A DNA stretch of 41,949 nucleotides from Gordonia rhizosphera NBRC 16068 (GCF_000298195.1 NZ_BAHC01000217.1:1-41949), one strand, 5' to 3'; shown: positions 24,454-33,211, numbered from the stretch's first letter. Notes: generated by a model not told the origin, from the sequence alone. Made by a program: numbers and translations.

Positions 24454-24840
24454 CTACCGACGGCGGAACGACATGGTCTCGACGACGAGCAGCACCACCG
24501 AGACGATGTTGGCCAGCAGCGCACCGCCGGACAGCGACACCACACTCGACATCGCCTCCGGTGTCACGCCGTCGCTCGAGACGTAGGTGGCGTAACCCCA
24601 CACCAGCGCCGCGGCGATGAGCTGCAGGTCGGCGACCAGACTGGTCGCCAGGTGCACCGCCCCGATCTGGGTACGGTCACCGAATTTGAGCACTGTCGCA
24701 ATGAGATTGATCACCACCGCGGCGTACAGCTCGTAGACGTTGTGTACCTGCGGGTCGTCGAGGTCACCGAGGAAGAACCCGAAATTCAATGTGGCGGCCA
24801 GCAGCACGAAGAAGCCGAAGACGACCTTCTCGAGGTTCAT
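24454..24840 (-). CDS. Small four-helix membrane protein (DUF6394-like)
   Basis: The 128-residue protein has four predicted helices: LEKVVFGFFVLLAATLNFGFF (start), VYELYAAVVINLIATVLKF, a central AVHLATSLVADLQLIAAALVWGYA, and a C-terminal VVSLSGGALLANIVSVVLLVVET. It looks like the uncharacterised family DUF6394; the family name is from memory and should be checked. ATG 24840 follows GGAGG by five bases. It ends 11 bp before the channel start, and the channel has no good ribosome site, so the two are probably co-translated. A role as channel partner is inferred only from the pairing. Confidence 0.8.
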   Translation of the reverse strand: MNLEKVVFGFFVLLAATLNFGFFLGDLDDPQVHNVYELYAAVVINLIATVLKFGDRTQIGAVHLATSLVADLQLIAAALVWGYATYVSSDGVTPEAMSSVVSLSGGALLANIVSVVLLVVETMSFRRR

Positions 24841-24990
24841 CCACACCTCCCACGCATCGGCCCCATCGCACCCTGGCCCTCGCTAGTTTCCCTCAGTGGA
24901 CCGGGAAGTTGGTGCACCACGTGATCATCGACGTGTCCCGGCCTGCGGAGTGGTTCTGCGCTGGTGGGAGCACCAGGTCGATGCCGCCAG

Positions 24991-25002
24991 TAGGCTGGCC
25001 GC
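24991..25002 (+). promoter_or_regulatory. Possible leaderless promoter before the small leader frame
   Basis: TAGGCT (24991-24996) lies six bases before a GTG at 25003, the usual geometry of leaderless transcripts. No clear -35 is visible. Confidence 0.3.
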
Positions 25003-25071
25003 GTGTCGCCCTATTTGTCGGAAACCAACGCGCGCACGCGCGGCCTCGCCAGAAAGCCGGGCGCCACATGA
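25003..25071 (+). CDS. Putative 22-residue leader peptide coupled to the YbjT-like gene
   Basis: GTG 25003 opens a 22-codon frame (VSPYLSETNARTRGLARKPG-AT) whose TGA overlaps the ATG of the next gene as ATGA. The downstream gene has only a weak ribosome site, so translation may be coupled. The frame is rich in Arg/Lys and Ala. Small coupled leader frames are known from mycobacterial transcriptomes; coding status here is unproven. Confidence 0.3.
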   Translation: MSPYLSETNARTRGLARKPGAT

Positions 25072-26465
25072 GAGTGACCATCGCCGGTGCGACCGGCTTC
25101 GTGGGACGTCATCTGGTCGAGCGGCTACGCGGCGACTGTGAGCTGGTCGGGCTGTCGCGTTCGCACCGTCCGCGCGACGACGGCATCGATTTCCGCGCCT
25201 GCGACCTGTTCTCGCTGCGCGAGACCGAGGAGGCTCTCGAGGGCGCCGACGTGGCGGTCTACCTCGTGCACTCGATGCTTCCGCAAGCGCGCCTGACCCA
25301 GGGTAGTTTCGCCGACCTCGACCTATTCCTGGCCGACAATTTTGCGCGGGCGGCCCGCACGGCCGGTGTGCGACGCATCGTCTACCTGGGCGGGATCGTG
25401 CCCGAAGGTGAGACCGACCTGTCCCCCCACCTGGAGAGCCGACTGGAGGTGGAGCGCGTGCTGGCCTCCCACTCGGTGCCGGTGGTGGCGCTGCGGGCGG
25501 GGCTGGTGGTGGGGCCCGGAGGGTCATCGTTCGACATGATGGAACGGCTGGTGCAGCGCCTGCCGGTGATGATCTGCCCACGCTGGACGCGCACCATGGC
25601 GCAGCCGGTGGCCCTGCGCGACGTGGTCGAGTTGCTCGCGCGCAGCATCCTCGACGACGACCTGCCCGCGGGTGCCTACGACGCGGGTGGACCGGACCGT
25701 GTGACCTGGGTCGACCTGATGGGGTTGACGGCCCGTGAGCTCGGCCTGCGACGACGTTTCCTGCCGGTGTCGTTCTTCTCCGTCCACCTCAGCCTGCTGT
25801 GGTTGCGGCTCGTGACCGGAGCGCCCCGGCAGTTGGCCGCGCCGCTGGTCGAAAGCCTGCGCCATCCGATGCTCGCGCACGACCACCGACTGTTCGAGCG
25901 CTACCGACTGACACCGACACCGATCGCCGAGGCGCTCGACGAGGCAGTGCGTGCCGAACGCGCGGCACACGAGCGCGGCCGCGAGGGCTCACGGCTGTCG
26001 GAGATGCGCAAGTCGGCACGCTCTCCCGGACCCAGCCGTGTCTGCAGTGTGCAGCGCATGCGCCTCGCCCACGACGAAGGGGCGGCCGAGGTCGCGCGAC
26101 GCTACGCCCAGTGGATCGTGGTGTTCCTGCGGCCGTGGCTGCGCGTCACAGCCCTCACCGATGGCTCGCTCGACATCGGGCTGGTGCGTCCCTTCGGGCC
26201 ACCCCTGTCCATGCTGGAGCTGACACGCAACACCGAGCGCAGCGACAACGGACGCGAACTCTTCCACATCACGGGAGGGGCATTGGCGGCGCGGGTCGAC
26301 CCCCCCGGCCGTTTCGAGTTTCGTCGCCTTCACACCGGCCCGGAGGTGCTGGCCGCCGTCCACGCCTTCGTCCCCGCGCTGCCCTGGCCCATATACCGGG
26401 TGACGCAGGCACCCTTCCACCTCTGGGTGATGCACGCCTTCGGTCGGAACCTGGCAGAGTCGTAG
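25068..26465 (+). CDS. YbjT-like NAD(P)-binding protein with unassigned C-terminal domain
   Basis: The 465-residue protein starts with an atypical short-chain dehydrogenase/NmrA-type Rossmann domain: TIAGATGFVGRHLVERL (3-19), ADVAVYLVHSM, VRRIVYLGGIVPEGE, and VVALRAGLVVGPGGSSFDMMERLVQRLPVM, all close to E. coli YbjT and NDUFA9-like proteins. The classical YxxxK pair is not evident, so catalysis is doubtful. From about residue 330 a second domain follows (RRYAQWIVVFLRPWLRVTAL, ending in FVPALPWPIYRVTQAPFHLWVM), with a Trp-rich, possibly membrane-associated end I cannot assign. It is divergent from the channel operon and precedes idi by 151 bp, so it may or may not belong to the carotenoid unit. 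Confidence 0.82.
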   Translation: MRVTIAGATGFVGRHLVERLRGDCELVGLSRSHRPRDDGIDFRACDLFSLRETEEALEGADVAVYLVHSMLPQARLTQGSFADLDLFLADNFARAARTAGVRRIVYLGGIVPEGETDLSPHLESRLEVERVLASHSVPVVALRAGLVVGPGGSSFDMMERLVQRLPVMICPRWTRTMAQPVALRDVVELLARSILDDDLPAGAYDAGGPDRVTWVDLMGLTARELGLRRRFLPVSFFSVHLSLLWLRLVTGAPRQLAAPLVESLRHPMLAHDHRLFERYRLTPTPIAEALDEAVRAERAAHERGREGSRLSEMRKSARSPGPSRVCSVQRMRLAHDEGAAEVARRYAQWIVVFLRPWLRVTALTDGSLDIGLVRPFGPPLSMLELTRNTERSDNGRELFHITGGALAARVDPPGRFEFRRLHTGPEVLAAVHAFVPALPWPIYRVTQAPFHLWVMHAFGRNLAES

Positions 26466-26616
26466 ACCTGGCGGAATCCTGGGCACGGAGGCCCGAAGTT
26501 GCCTCGATACTCGCGATGAACCGATCCGTCCCATCCGAGTTGGCGTCGGCAACGAAGACCTGGTGAATTCCGGAGAAGATCAACCACGTCCCGACCGAGG
26601 ATGGAGCGAGCTGACG

Positions 26617-27165
26617 ATGGACCAGGACCTGGTGGTACTCGTCGACGACGACGGCAATGCCTGCGGCACCGCGGACCGCGTAGCGGTGCACGGGCCCGAC
26701 ACGCCACTGCATTATGCGTTCTCATGCCACCTCGTCGACGAGAACGGGCGACTGTTGATCACGAGACGGGCGCTCGGCAAGAAGACATGGCCCGGGGTGT
26801 GGACCAACTCGTTCTGCGGGCACCCCCGACCGGGAGAAACCGCCGAGAACGCGCTGCATCGCTACTCGCGGCGGGAGTTGGGCGTCGACGTGGACGACGT
26901 CCGGCCCATCCTGCCGGACTTCCGGTACCGGGCAGTCGATGCCGGCGGTGTGGTCGAGAACGAGATCTGTCCGGTGTTCCTGGCCAGGCCACTCGGACAC
27001 GTCGAACCGAACCCGGACGAGGTGATGGAGTGCGCCTGGGCGTCGGTGGACGACATCTGGGCGATCGCCCACCGCACCCCCTGGCTGCTCAGTCCGTGGT
27101 TCGTCGAACAGGTGCACGCCCTGGGTCCGGCGGCCGACGCCTATCCCCGGAGGGCAGCACTGTGA
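26617..27165 (+). CDS. idi: Isopentenyl-diphosphate delta-isomerase, type I
   Basis: The 182-residue Nudix-fold enzyme interconverts IPP and DMAPP, supplying precursors for GGPP. The active-site cysteine motif TNSFCGHPRPGE (about 66-77) and the glutamate motif ENEICPVF (about 113-120) are intact, as are metal-binding His residues in HYAFSCHLVD. Length equals the E. coli enzyme when ATG 26617 is used; this start has GGAGCGAG upstream, while an in-frame GTG at 26563 would add 18 residues. It is the first gene of idi-crtB-crtI, overlapping crtB by four bases. No gene is seen in 26466-26616. Confidence 0.95.
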   Translation: MDQDLVVLVDDDGNACGTADRVAVHGPDTPLHYAFSCHLVDENGRLLITRRALGKKTWPGVWTNSFCGHPRPGETAENALHRYSRRELGVDVDDVRPILPDFRYRAVDAGGVVENEICPVFLARPLGHVEPNPDEVMECAWASVDDIWAIAHRTPWLLSPWFVEQVHALGPAADAYPRRAAL

Positions 27166-28079
27166 AGCGCCGTGGGAGGGGTATGGACCTCGCAGCACCG
27201 TACGAGCGCTACGACCGGGTCGCCGAGGCCAGCGCTGCGCTGGTGATCACTTCCTACTCGTCGTCGTTCGGCCTGGCCTCGCGACTGCTGGCCGATTCGA
27301 TCCGCACCGACGTACGCAACATCTATGCCCTGGTCCGAGTGGCCGACGAGATCGTCGACGCCCCGCGGCCCGACCAGGATGGTCGGGCCCGGCGTGTCGC
27401 GCTCGACGAGTTGGAGACCGAGACGCACGACGCCCTCGACCGCGGATCGAGCACCAACCTCGTGGTCCATGCCTTCGTCCGAACCGCCCGGCGCACCGGC
27501 ATCGACACGTCGTTGACCAGGCCGTTCTTCGCCTCGATGCGCACCGATATCGACCGCACGGACCACGACGACGCCAGCCTGGCGACCTATATCTACGGTT
27601 CCGCCGAGGTCGTCGGACTGATGTGCCTGCGCGCCTTCCTCGCCGCCGAACCCGACCGCGACACCCGTTACGACGAGCTGGCCGTGGGGGCCCGCCATCT
27701 CGGGGCGGCCTTCCAGAAGGTCAACTTCCTCCGCGACTTCGGTGTCGACTGCGGTGATCTGGGCCGGCGATACCTCACCGGACTCGACCCGAAGAATCCC
27801 TCCGAGGCGGCCTGGGTCCGATGGCTCGACGACATCGACAAGGACCTCGCCGCCGCGGCCGAGACGATCCCTCGGCTCCCGCGCGGCAGCCGGATCGCGG
27901 TCTGCACCGCCCACGACCTGTTCGCCGAACTGTCGACACGGTTGCGCGCCACACCGGCGGCGCACGCCGCCGATAATCGCGTCCGGGTGCCCACACCGGT
28001 CAAGGCCCGCATCGCGGCGGCCGCCGCGTGGCGCCGCGGTTGCCCCCGAACGCTCCCGTCGGAAGGAACACCCGCGTGA
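27162..28079 (+). CDS. crtB: Phytoene synthase
   Basis: The 305-residue protein condenses two GGPP to phytoene. The two Asp-rich motifs are RVADEIVDAP (about 55-64) and NFLRDFGVDCGDLGRRYL (about 190-207, the NxxRD type), and the N-terminal SSSFGLASRLL segment is family-typical. GTG 27162 (overlapping the idi stop as GTGA) has GGAGG eight bases upstream; ATG 27183 has GGAGG only four bases upstream and is an alternative giving 298 residues. The end overlaps crtI by four bases. Confidence 0.93.
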   Translation: MKRRGRGMDLAAPYERYDRVAEASAALVITSYSSSFGLASRLLADSIRTDVRNIYALVRVADEIVDAPRPDQDGRARRVALDELETETHDALDRGSSTNLVVHAFVRTARRTGIDTSLTRPFFASMRTDIDRTDHDDASLATYIYGSAEVVGLMCLRAFLAAEPDRDTRYDELAVGARHLGAAFQKVNFLRDFGVDCGDLGRRYLTGLDPKNPSEAAWVRWLDDIDKDLAAAAETIPRLPRGSRIAVCTAHDLFAELSTRLRATPAAHAADNRVRVPTPVKARIAAAAAWRRGCPRTLPSEGTPA

Positions 28080-29725
28080 ACCCGAGTCCGAAACGCGTGG
28101 TCGTGATCGGCGGCGGTGTCGCCGGACTCGCCACCGCGGCGCTGCTCGCCGCCGACGGTCACACCGTCGACCTCGTGGAGAAGAATGCCGACCTCGGTGG
28201 GCGCGCCGGTTCGTGGGAGCGCGACGGGTTCCGATTCGACACGGGACCGTCGTGGTGGTTGATGCCTCAGGTGTTCGACCACTTCTTCGGTCTGTTGGGC
28301 ACCTCGACCGACGCGCAGATCGACCTCGTTCACCTCGATCCCGGTTACCGGGTGTTCTTCGAGGATCATCCCGACAGCGTCGACGTGCGCGGCGGCGCCG
28401 AACCCAACCGTGCGATGTTCGACGCCATCGAACCAGGTGCGGGGGCGGCACTGCGGTCCTACCTCGATTCGGCACGCGAGGCCTACGCCATCGCGGTCGA
28501 ACGCTTTCTGTACACGAATTTCGACCAACCCGCAGCATTCCTCAGCCCGGAGGTCATCAGGCATGCCCGGACGCTGGCGGTACTGCTCGGCCAGAGTCTG
28601 GAGGGGTTCGTCGCCGCCCGCTTCACCGACCGCCGGCTGCGCCAGATCCTCGGCTATCCGGCGGTGTTCCTCGGTTCCTCCCCGGAACGCGCACCCGCGA
28701 TGTACCACCTCATGAGCTGGCTGGACCTCGAGGACGGGGTGCGCTACCCCGACGGCGGCTTCAGCCGGCTGGTCGACGCCCTCGTGCGGCTGGCCGAACA
28801 GCACGGGGCACGTCTGCACACCTCGTCGGAGGCCACCGCGATCCTCACCCGGCCGCACCTCGGGCGGAAGCTCTCGCGGCGGCGCCACGAGGTCACCGGG
28901 GTCCGCGTGCGCACAGTCGACGCATCCCAGCGCACGATCGACGCGTCCCAGCGCACGATCGACGCGTCCCAGCGCACAGTCGATGGTTCCGAGCGCACGA
29001 TCGACGCGGACGTGGTGATCGGGGCCGCAGACCTGCACCACATCGAAACACGACTGCTATCACCGGCGCTGCAGACCTTCCCGCAGCGATGGTGGGATCG
29101 CAGGGTCTCCGGGCCGGGTGCGGTGCTCGTCTTCCTCGGCGTTCGTGGCGCGCTGCCCGAGCTCGGGCACCACTCGCTGTTCTTCACCGCGGACTGGAAG
29201 TCCAATTTCGACGCCATCTTCGAAACCCCGACCGCGATACCGGACCCCGCCTCACTCTATGTGTGTCGCCCGTCCGCGACCGACTCCTCGGTGGCACCCG
29301 AGGGCCACGAGAACCTCTTCATCCTGGTGCCGGTGCCGCCCGACCCCGCTCTCGGCCGCGGCGGTATCGACGGACAGGGCGACCCGTCGGTCGAGCAGAC
29401 CGCCGATCGCGCGATCGAACTCGTCGCGAAGTGGGCCGACATCCCCGACCTCGCCGACCGCGTCGTCGTCCGCCGCACCACGGGTCCGGGTGACTTCGTC
29501 ACGGACCTCAATTCCTGGTCAGGCGGCGCACTCGGCCCTGCACACACCTTGCGGCAGAGCGCATTCCTGCGGGCCACGAACCGATCTCGCAAAGTGGAGG
29601 GCCTGTTCTACGCCGGTGGCGCCACCCGACCGGGGATCGGTCTGCCCATGTGTCTCATCAGCGCGGAACTGATCCGCAAACGCCTGCGCGGGGATCACTC
29701 GCCGGGACCGTCCTCGGCCGGATGA
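28076..29725 (+). CDS. crtI: Phytoene desaturase with internal heptapeptide repeat
   Basis: The 549-residue flavoprotein belongs to the CrtI family, which desaturates phytoene to lycopene. The FAD-binding motif VVIGGGVAGLATAALLAADG is near residues 8-27, LGGRAGSWERDGFRFDTGPS follows, and the C-terminal signature GLFYAGGATRPGIGLPM is intact. At residues 279-312 sit five units of RT(I/V)D(A/G)S(Q/E), encoded by 21-bp DNA repeats, where the family has only a short loop before the D-V-V-I-G-A-A-D strand. Start GTG 28076 overlaps the crtB stop; GGAAGGA lies upstream. Whether lycopene or a shorter polyene results cannot be read from sequence. The gene ends nine bases before the oppositely oriented crtD-like gene. 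Confidence 0.92.
   Translation: MNPSPKRVVVIGGGVAGLATAALLAADGHTVDLVEKNADLGGRAGSWERDGFRFDTGPSWWLMPQVFDHFFGLLGTSTDAQIDLVHLDPGYRVFFEDHPDSVDVRGGAEPNRAMFDAIEPGAGAALRSYLDSAREAYAIAVERFLYTNFDQPAAFLSPEVIRHARTLAVLLGQSLEGFVAARFTDRRLRQILGYPAVFLGSSPERAPAMYHLMSWLDLEDGVRYPDGGFSRLVDALVRLAEQHGARLHTSSEATAILTRPHLGRKLSRRRHEVTGVRVRTVDASQRTIDASQRTIDASQRTVDGSERTIDADVVIGAADLHHIETRLLSPALQTFPQRWWDRRVSGPGAVLVFLGVRGALPELGHHSLFFTADWKSNFDAIFETPTAIPDPASLYVCRPSATDSSVAPEGHENLFILVPVPPDPALGRGGIDGQGDPSVEQTADRAIELVAKWADIPDLADRVVVRRTTGPGDFVTDLNSWSGGALGPAHTLRQSAFLRATNRSRKVEGLFYAGGATRPGIGLPMCLISAELIRKRLRGDHSPGPSSAG
28910..29011 (+). repeat. In-frame 21-bp tandem repeat inside crtI
   Basis: Units start at 28910, 28931, 28952, 28973 and 28994. 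Units 2 and 3 are identical (CGCACGATCGACGCGTCCC then AG), unit 1 differs at three bases, unit 4 is more diverged and unit 5 is cut at 18 bp. Each full unit encodes seven residues, so copy changes keep the frame. Confidence 0.92.
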
Positions 29726-29734
29726 TCGGTCGGC

Positions 29735-31228
29735 TCAGGAGGGGCCGATGAGGTCGGCGACGATCCTCGCCGAGAGCATCACCAGTGGCAGACCACCACC
29801 CGGATGGGACGACCCGCCGACCAGGTAGAGCCCCGGGACGTCGGAGGCGTTGGCGGGCCGGAGGAACGCAGCGCGTGGGCCGTTCGACGACGTGCCGTAG
29901 ATGGAGCCGCCCGGGGTGAGGGTGCGCCGGGACAACTCGGCCGGCGTGAGCACGATGCGGTGCCGGATCCGGTTGCGCACGTCGACGCCGCGCTCGGCCA
30001 TGATCTGCAGGATCCGATCGGCGTAGTGATCGGCGAGACCCTCTGTGTCCCAGTCGGTGCCGCCACCGGGATCGTGGCGCGGAGCATTGACCAGGACGAA
30101 CCAGGCAGCGGTGCCGGCTCCGGGGACGACTGCGGGATCGTCTGCGGCACAGATGTACACGGTCGGGTCGTCGACGGGCCGGGGCGCACCTCCGCGACCG
30201 AAGACCGCGTCGAACTCCGCGTCATAGTCCGACGGGAACAGGATCTGATGGTGCGGCTGGCCTGCGGGCGGATCGTCGACGGCGAGCAGCAGCACGAAAC
30301 CCGACAGGGACGGCGTGGTCCGGCGAAGTGCGCGCGCCGCGCGCCGCGCCGGTGTGGTGCGGATGAGTCGTCCGTACACCTGTGCGGCATCGGCATTGGC
30401 GACGACGATGTCGGCGCGGTGTCGGGAACCGTCGGCAGCCACCACCCCGTCCACGTGTCCGTCTGCACGGGTGGAGATTTCGGTGACCTCGCAGCCGAGG
30501 GCGAGTGTGCCGCCGAGAGCGACGAGACGGTCGCGCAGCGCGACGGCGATCATTCCCAATCCGCCCTCGACGTACCACGATCCCCAGCGCTGCTCGGCCC
30601 ATGGGACCGCGGCCAGCGCGCCCGGCGCGTGTCTCGGGTCCGAACCGGTGTAGGTGGCATACCGGTCGAGCAGCATCACCAGCCGCGGGTCGTCGAAGCA
30701 GTGGCGGCCCAGAGCGCGCAGCGTTCGCCATGGCGCGAGGGCCGCGACGTCCGCGGGCCGGAGCACCGCCCCGACGAGCATGTCCCGCATGCTGATCGGG
30801 GATTCCAGGAACGGCTGATGGGTCACGTCCCAGATCCTCTCGGCACGGGTGAGGAACTGCGACCACTGCGCACCCCGCCCCCTGCCGAGGGCGGCGTCGA
30901 GCGCCGCGGGAATCTCGGTGATGTCGCCCGGCATGTCCAGTTGCGCACCGTCGGGGAAACGGTAGCGGGCGGCGATCGGCAGCCGGCGCAACGTGAGAGA
31001 GTCCGACAACGGAGGACCCGTGTCGGCGAACAACTCCTCCAACACCTGCGGCATGGTCACCAGCGACGGCCCGGTGTCGAAGACGAAGCCGTCGTGTTCG
31101 AGCACGCCCAGCTTGCCTCCGACGGTGTCCGATTTCTCGAACACGGTCACCCGATGTCCCAGTGCCTGCAGACGCACCGCGGCCGCCAGTCCTCCGACGC
31201 CCGCGCCGACGATGACGATCCGGCTCAC
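29735..31228 (-). CDS. CrtI-family carotenoid desaturase, CrtD-like
   Basis: The 497-residue flavoprotein has the FAD motif RIVIVGAGVGGLAAAVRLQA at residues 3-22, VGGKLGVLEHDGFVFDTGPS, and the C-terminal YLVGGSSHPGGGLPLVML signature. It is a second CrtI-family member beside the phytoene desaturase. Its operon with a hydratase (CruF) and a glycosyltransferase suggests a later step, such as 3',4'-desaturation of a 1'-hydroxylated end (CrtD type); CrtO-type ketolation is an alternative. GTG 31228 overlaps the glycosyltransferase stop (GTGA). The frame is open far upstream as a shadow. It converges on crtI with nine bases between the stops. Confidence 0.88.
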   Translation of the reverse strand: MSRIVIVGAGVGGLAAAVRLQALGHRVTVFEKSDTVGGKLGVLEHDGFVFDTGPSLVTMPQVLEELFADTGPPLSDSLTLRRLPIAARYRFPDGAQLDMPGDITEIPAALDAALGRGRGAQWSQFLTRAERIWDVTHQPFLESPISMRDMLVGAVLRPADVAALAPWRTLRALGRHCFDDPRLVMLLDRYATYTGSDPRHAPGALAAVPWAEQRWGSWYVEGGLGMIAVALRDRLVALGGTLALGCEVTEISTRADGHVDGVVAADGSRHRADIVVANADAAQVYGRLIRTTPARRAARALRRTTPSLSGFVLLLAVDDPPAGQPHHQILFPSDYDAEFDAVFGRGGAPRPVDDPTVYICAADDPAVVPGAGTAAWFVLVNAPRHDPGGGTDWDTEGLADHYADRILQIMAERGVDVRNRIRHRIVLTPAELSRRTLTPGGSIYGTSSNGPRAAFLRPANASDVPGLYLVGGSSHPGGGLPLVMLSARIVADLIGPS

Positions 31229-32373
31229 CCCGGGGCTCCCAGCGAACGGTCCTTCCACTGCAAAGTGCCCCGGCATCGTGCGACCAGCGAATCGGCGGTG
31301 AGTGCGACGAGCGCCAGCACCGACGCCGGGTGCGCCAGAGCATCCGGCCACGCGTGCCCGCGTGTGCGTCGAGCGACCGCCACCCGGGAGGCGACGCCGC
31401 AGAAGTATCCGATCAGACCGATCCGGGAGCCCCGCACTGCTGCGATCGGTGGGACCACATATGCGAGCGCCATCACCGCCATCACCGCCGCGGCGCCGCC
31501 GGTCGACCCGAACGCCGTCCACAGCGACTTGCGGTAGCCGGCGCGGATCTCTCGCCACCCGTCGTACATGCGGCAGTCCGCGACTCCGCTCCCCTCTGCC
31601 ACCAAGCCCCGTCCTCCCGCGGCCTTGACGGCACGCAACAACGCGATGTCCTCGATGACCTCCCCGGCGACCGCGGCGTGCCCGCCGGCCGCCCGATAGG
31701 TTGCGGCGTCCACCGCGAGGAGCTGGCCGTTGGCCGCCGACAGACTCGGGCGTGCCGAGCGTTCGGCCGGCCCCAGCGGAAGCGTACTCATCCACGACCA
31801 CTGCAGCAGCGGCTGCACCAGGCGCTCGGCCGGTCCCGCCAGGACCTGCCGCGGGAACGGACACACGAGGTCCAGGTTGGCCGCCCGCATCAGCGCGATG
31901 GTGGCGACCAGCGCATGTGGCCGCAGACGGACATCGGCGTCGACGAAGACCAACACCTCCGGCGGGTCCCCGGTGGAGTCCGCGTGCCGGACCAACTGCT
32001 CACAGGCCCAGGGCTTTCCGAGCCATCCGTCCGGAGTGGGGGCACCGGTGAGGACTTCGACACGCGAATCGGTGGCCGAGATCTCCGCGAGCGCACGGCC
32101 GGTGCCGTCGGTGGACTCGTCATCGACCACGATCACCCGAACCGGCCCCGGCCACCGTTCGACGGCGGCGAGTGTCGCTGCGAGACAGGGTCGCACATTG
32201 TCGATCTCGTTGCGCACGGGCAGCAGAACCGCCAAGGATTCCGGCTGGGCAATCACGTCGCGGTCGGGGACGCGGATGCGGCGGGCGTTGTCGATGGTCA
32301 GCGCGAGGGAGGCGAACGCGATGCATGTTCCCGCCCACACCGCGGCCTGCCCGAGACTACGCGCGCGCACCAC
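31225..32373 (-). CDS. GT2-type carotenoid glycosyltransferase (CruG/CrtQ-like)
   Basis: The 382-residue protein is a family 2 glycosyltransferase. After an N-terminal helix come SLAVLLPVRNEIDNVRPCL (about 47-65), VIVVDDESTDGTGRAL, the DxD-type FVDADVRL (about 145) and GEVIEDIALLRAVKAAGG (acceptor/base region, about 240). A hydrophobic segment with two or three helices ends the protein, so it acts at the inner membrane face. Beside cruF, it probably adds a sugar to a hydroxylated carotenoid. Start GTG 32373 overlaps the cruF end by 17 bp; a second GTG follows directly. Confidence 0.88.
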   Translation of the reverse strand: MVRARSLGQAAVWAGTCIAFASLALTIDNARRIRVPDRDVIAQPESLAVLLPVRNEIDNVRPCLAATLAAVERWPGPVRVIVVDDESTDGTGRALAEISATDSRVEVLTGAPTPDGWLGKPWACEQLVRHADSTGDPPEVLVFVDADVRLRPHALVATIALMRAANLDLVCPFPRQVLAGPAERLVQPLLQWSWMSTLPLGPAERSARPSLSAANGQLLAVDAATYRAAGGHAAVAGEVIEDIALLRAVKAAGGRGLVAEGSGVADCRMYDGWREIRAGYRKSLWTAFGSTGGAAAVMAVMALAYVVPPIAAVRGSRIGLIGYFCGVASRVAVARRTRGHAWPDALAHPASVLALVALTADSLVARCRGTLQWKDRSLGAPG

Positions 32374-33211
32374 GGACCTCCCGGACCTCGCGGAACACCG
32401 AGATCGCCAGCGGCACCGCGACGATTCCCATCACGACGCCTCCCACCAGCGCGACCGGGGGTCGACCGAAGAACACCGCGTGCGCTATCACCGACGAGAA
32501 GTAGGTCCAGAGGTATGCCGTGACCGGCACGGCGTCGGTCCGCAGGGTCGGCGGGCGAGGGTCTCGGGGTACCAGACGGTCGAGAATGGTGACCATGAGG
32601 AGCGACACCACGAACCACCCTGCGAAGTTGGTGAGCGGGATACCCTCGACTCCGGGCAGCGCCGGGGACGGCCGATCCCATTGCCAGTAACCGAGATCGA
32701 CCATCTGGGGATCGAGGAAGACATCCCACGAGGTCAGCGCCCAGGCGCCGACCAGCGCCGTTGCCCAGCGCGCGCGTCCACCGACGAGGCGGCGCGCGAC
32801 GACCAGGGCCGGCCACGACATCATGACCCAGGCCAGCGGAACCACCACCGGCACTCCGATGACCTCCGCGCCCAGAGTTCCGGTGTAGTCGTAGCCGCCA
32901 AAGGGATATCCGGTCCGGACACCGACGGCCTCGGCGAGCAGCCCGCCGCCACCGGCGACGGCCAGAAGCGCCACTGCGGCACGCACACCGACGCTCGCCG
33001 CGGCATCGGTGAGCGCCGCACCGGCGAGCAGGAACACACTGATCGTGGTCATCGCGAGGGTCCCACCGGCGGTGAACGGAAAGGCCATCTGCAGCAGGAT
33101 GTTCGTGCCGAGTAGCACCCCCGCGACGACCCGCAGCCGCGGGGTGCCCCTAATGGCCCGCACACCGGATGGCGCTCTCCCCCACGTCCGGCGTCCTTCG
33201 ATCGAACTCAT
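32357..33211 (-). CDS. cruF: CruF-type carotenoid 1,2-hydratase (DUF422)
   Basis: The 284-residue membrane protein has about eight helices and the DUF422/CruF hallmarks: GYPFGGYDYTGTLG (about 110-123), ALTSWDVFLDPQMVDLGYWQW (about 165) and GIPLTNFAGWFVVS. CruF adds water across the terminal psi-end double bond to give a 1'-hydroxy group, as in myxoxanthophyll and bacterioruberin pathways. ATG 33211 shares one base with the upstream stop. Its presence implies that one carotenoid end stays acyclic, so the product should be monocyclic or acyclic and not beta-carotene alone. Confidence 0.92.
   Translation of the reverse strand: MSSIEGRRTWGRAPSGVRAIRGTPRLRVVAGVLLGTNILLQMAFPFTAGGTLAMTTISVFLLAGAALTDAAASVGVRAAVALLAVAGGGGLLAEAVGVRTGYPFGGYDYTGTLGAEVIGVPVVVPLAWVMMSWPALVVARRLVGGRARWATALVGAWALTSWDVFLDPQMVDLGYWQWDRPSPALPGVEGIPLTNFAGWFVVSLLMVTILDRLVPRDPRPPTLRTDAVPVTAYLWTYFSSVIAHAVFFGRPPVALVGGVVMGIVAVPLAISVFREVREVRGARA

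Noticed and set aside
28910..29011. Possible CRISPR array
   Set aside because: Units are directly adjacent without spacers, are in frame with crtI and encode a heptapeptide repeat.
31330..33115. Plus-strand open frames of about 400-460 codons over the glycosyltransferase and cruF genes
   Set aside because: Both minus-strand genes have strong family motifs; the plus-strand translations are Arg/His/Gln-rich noise.
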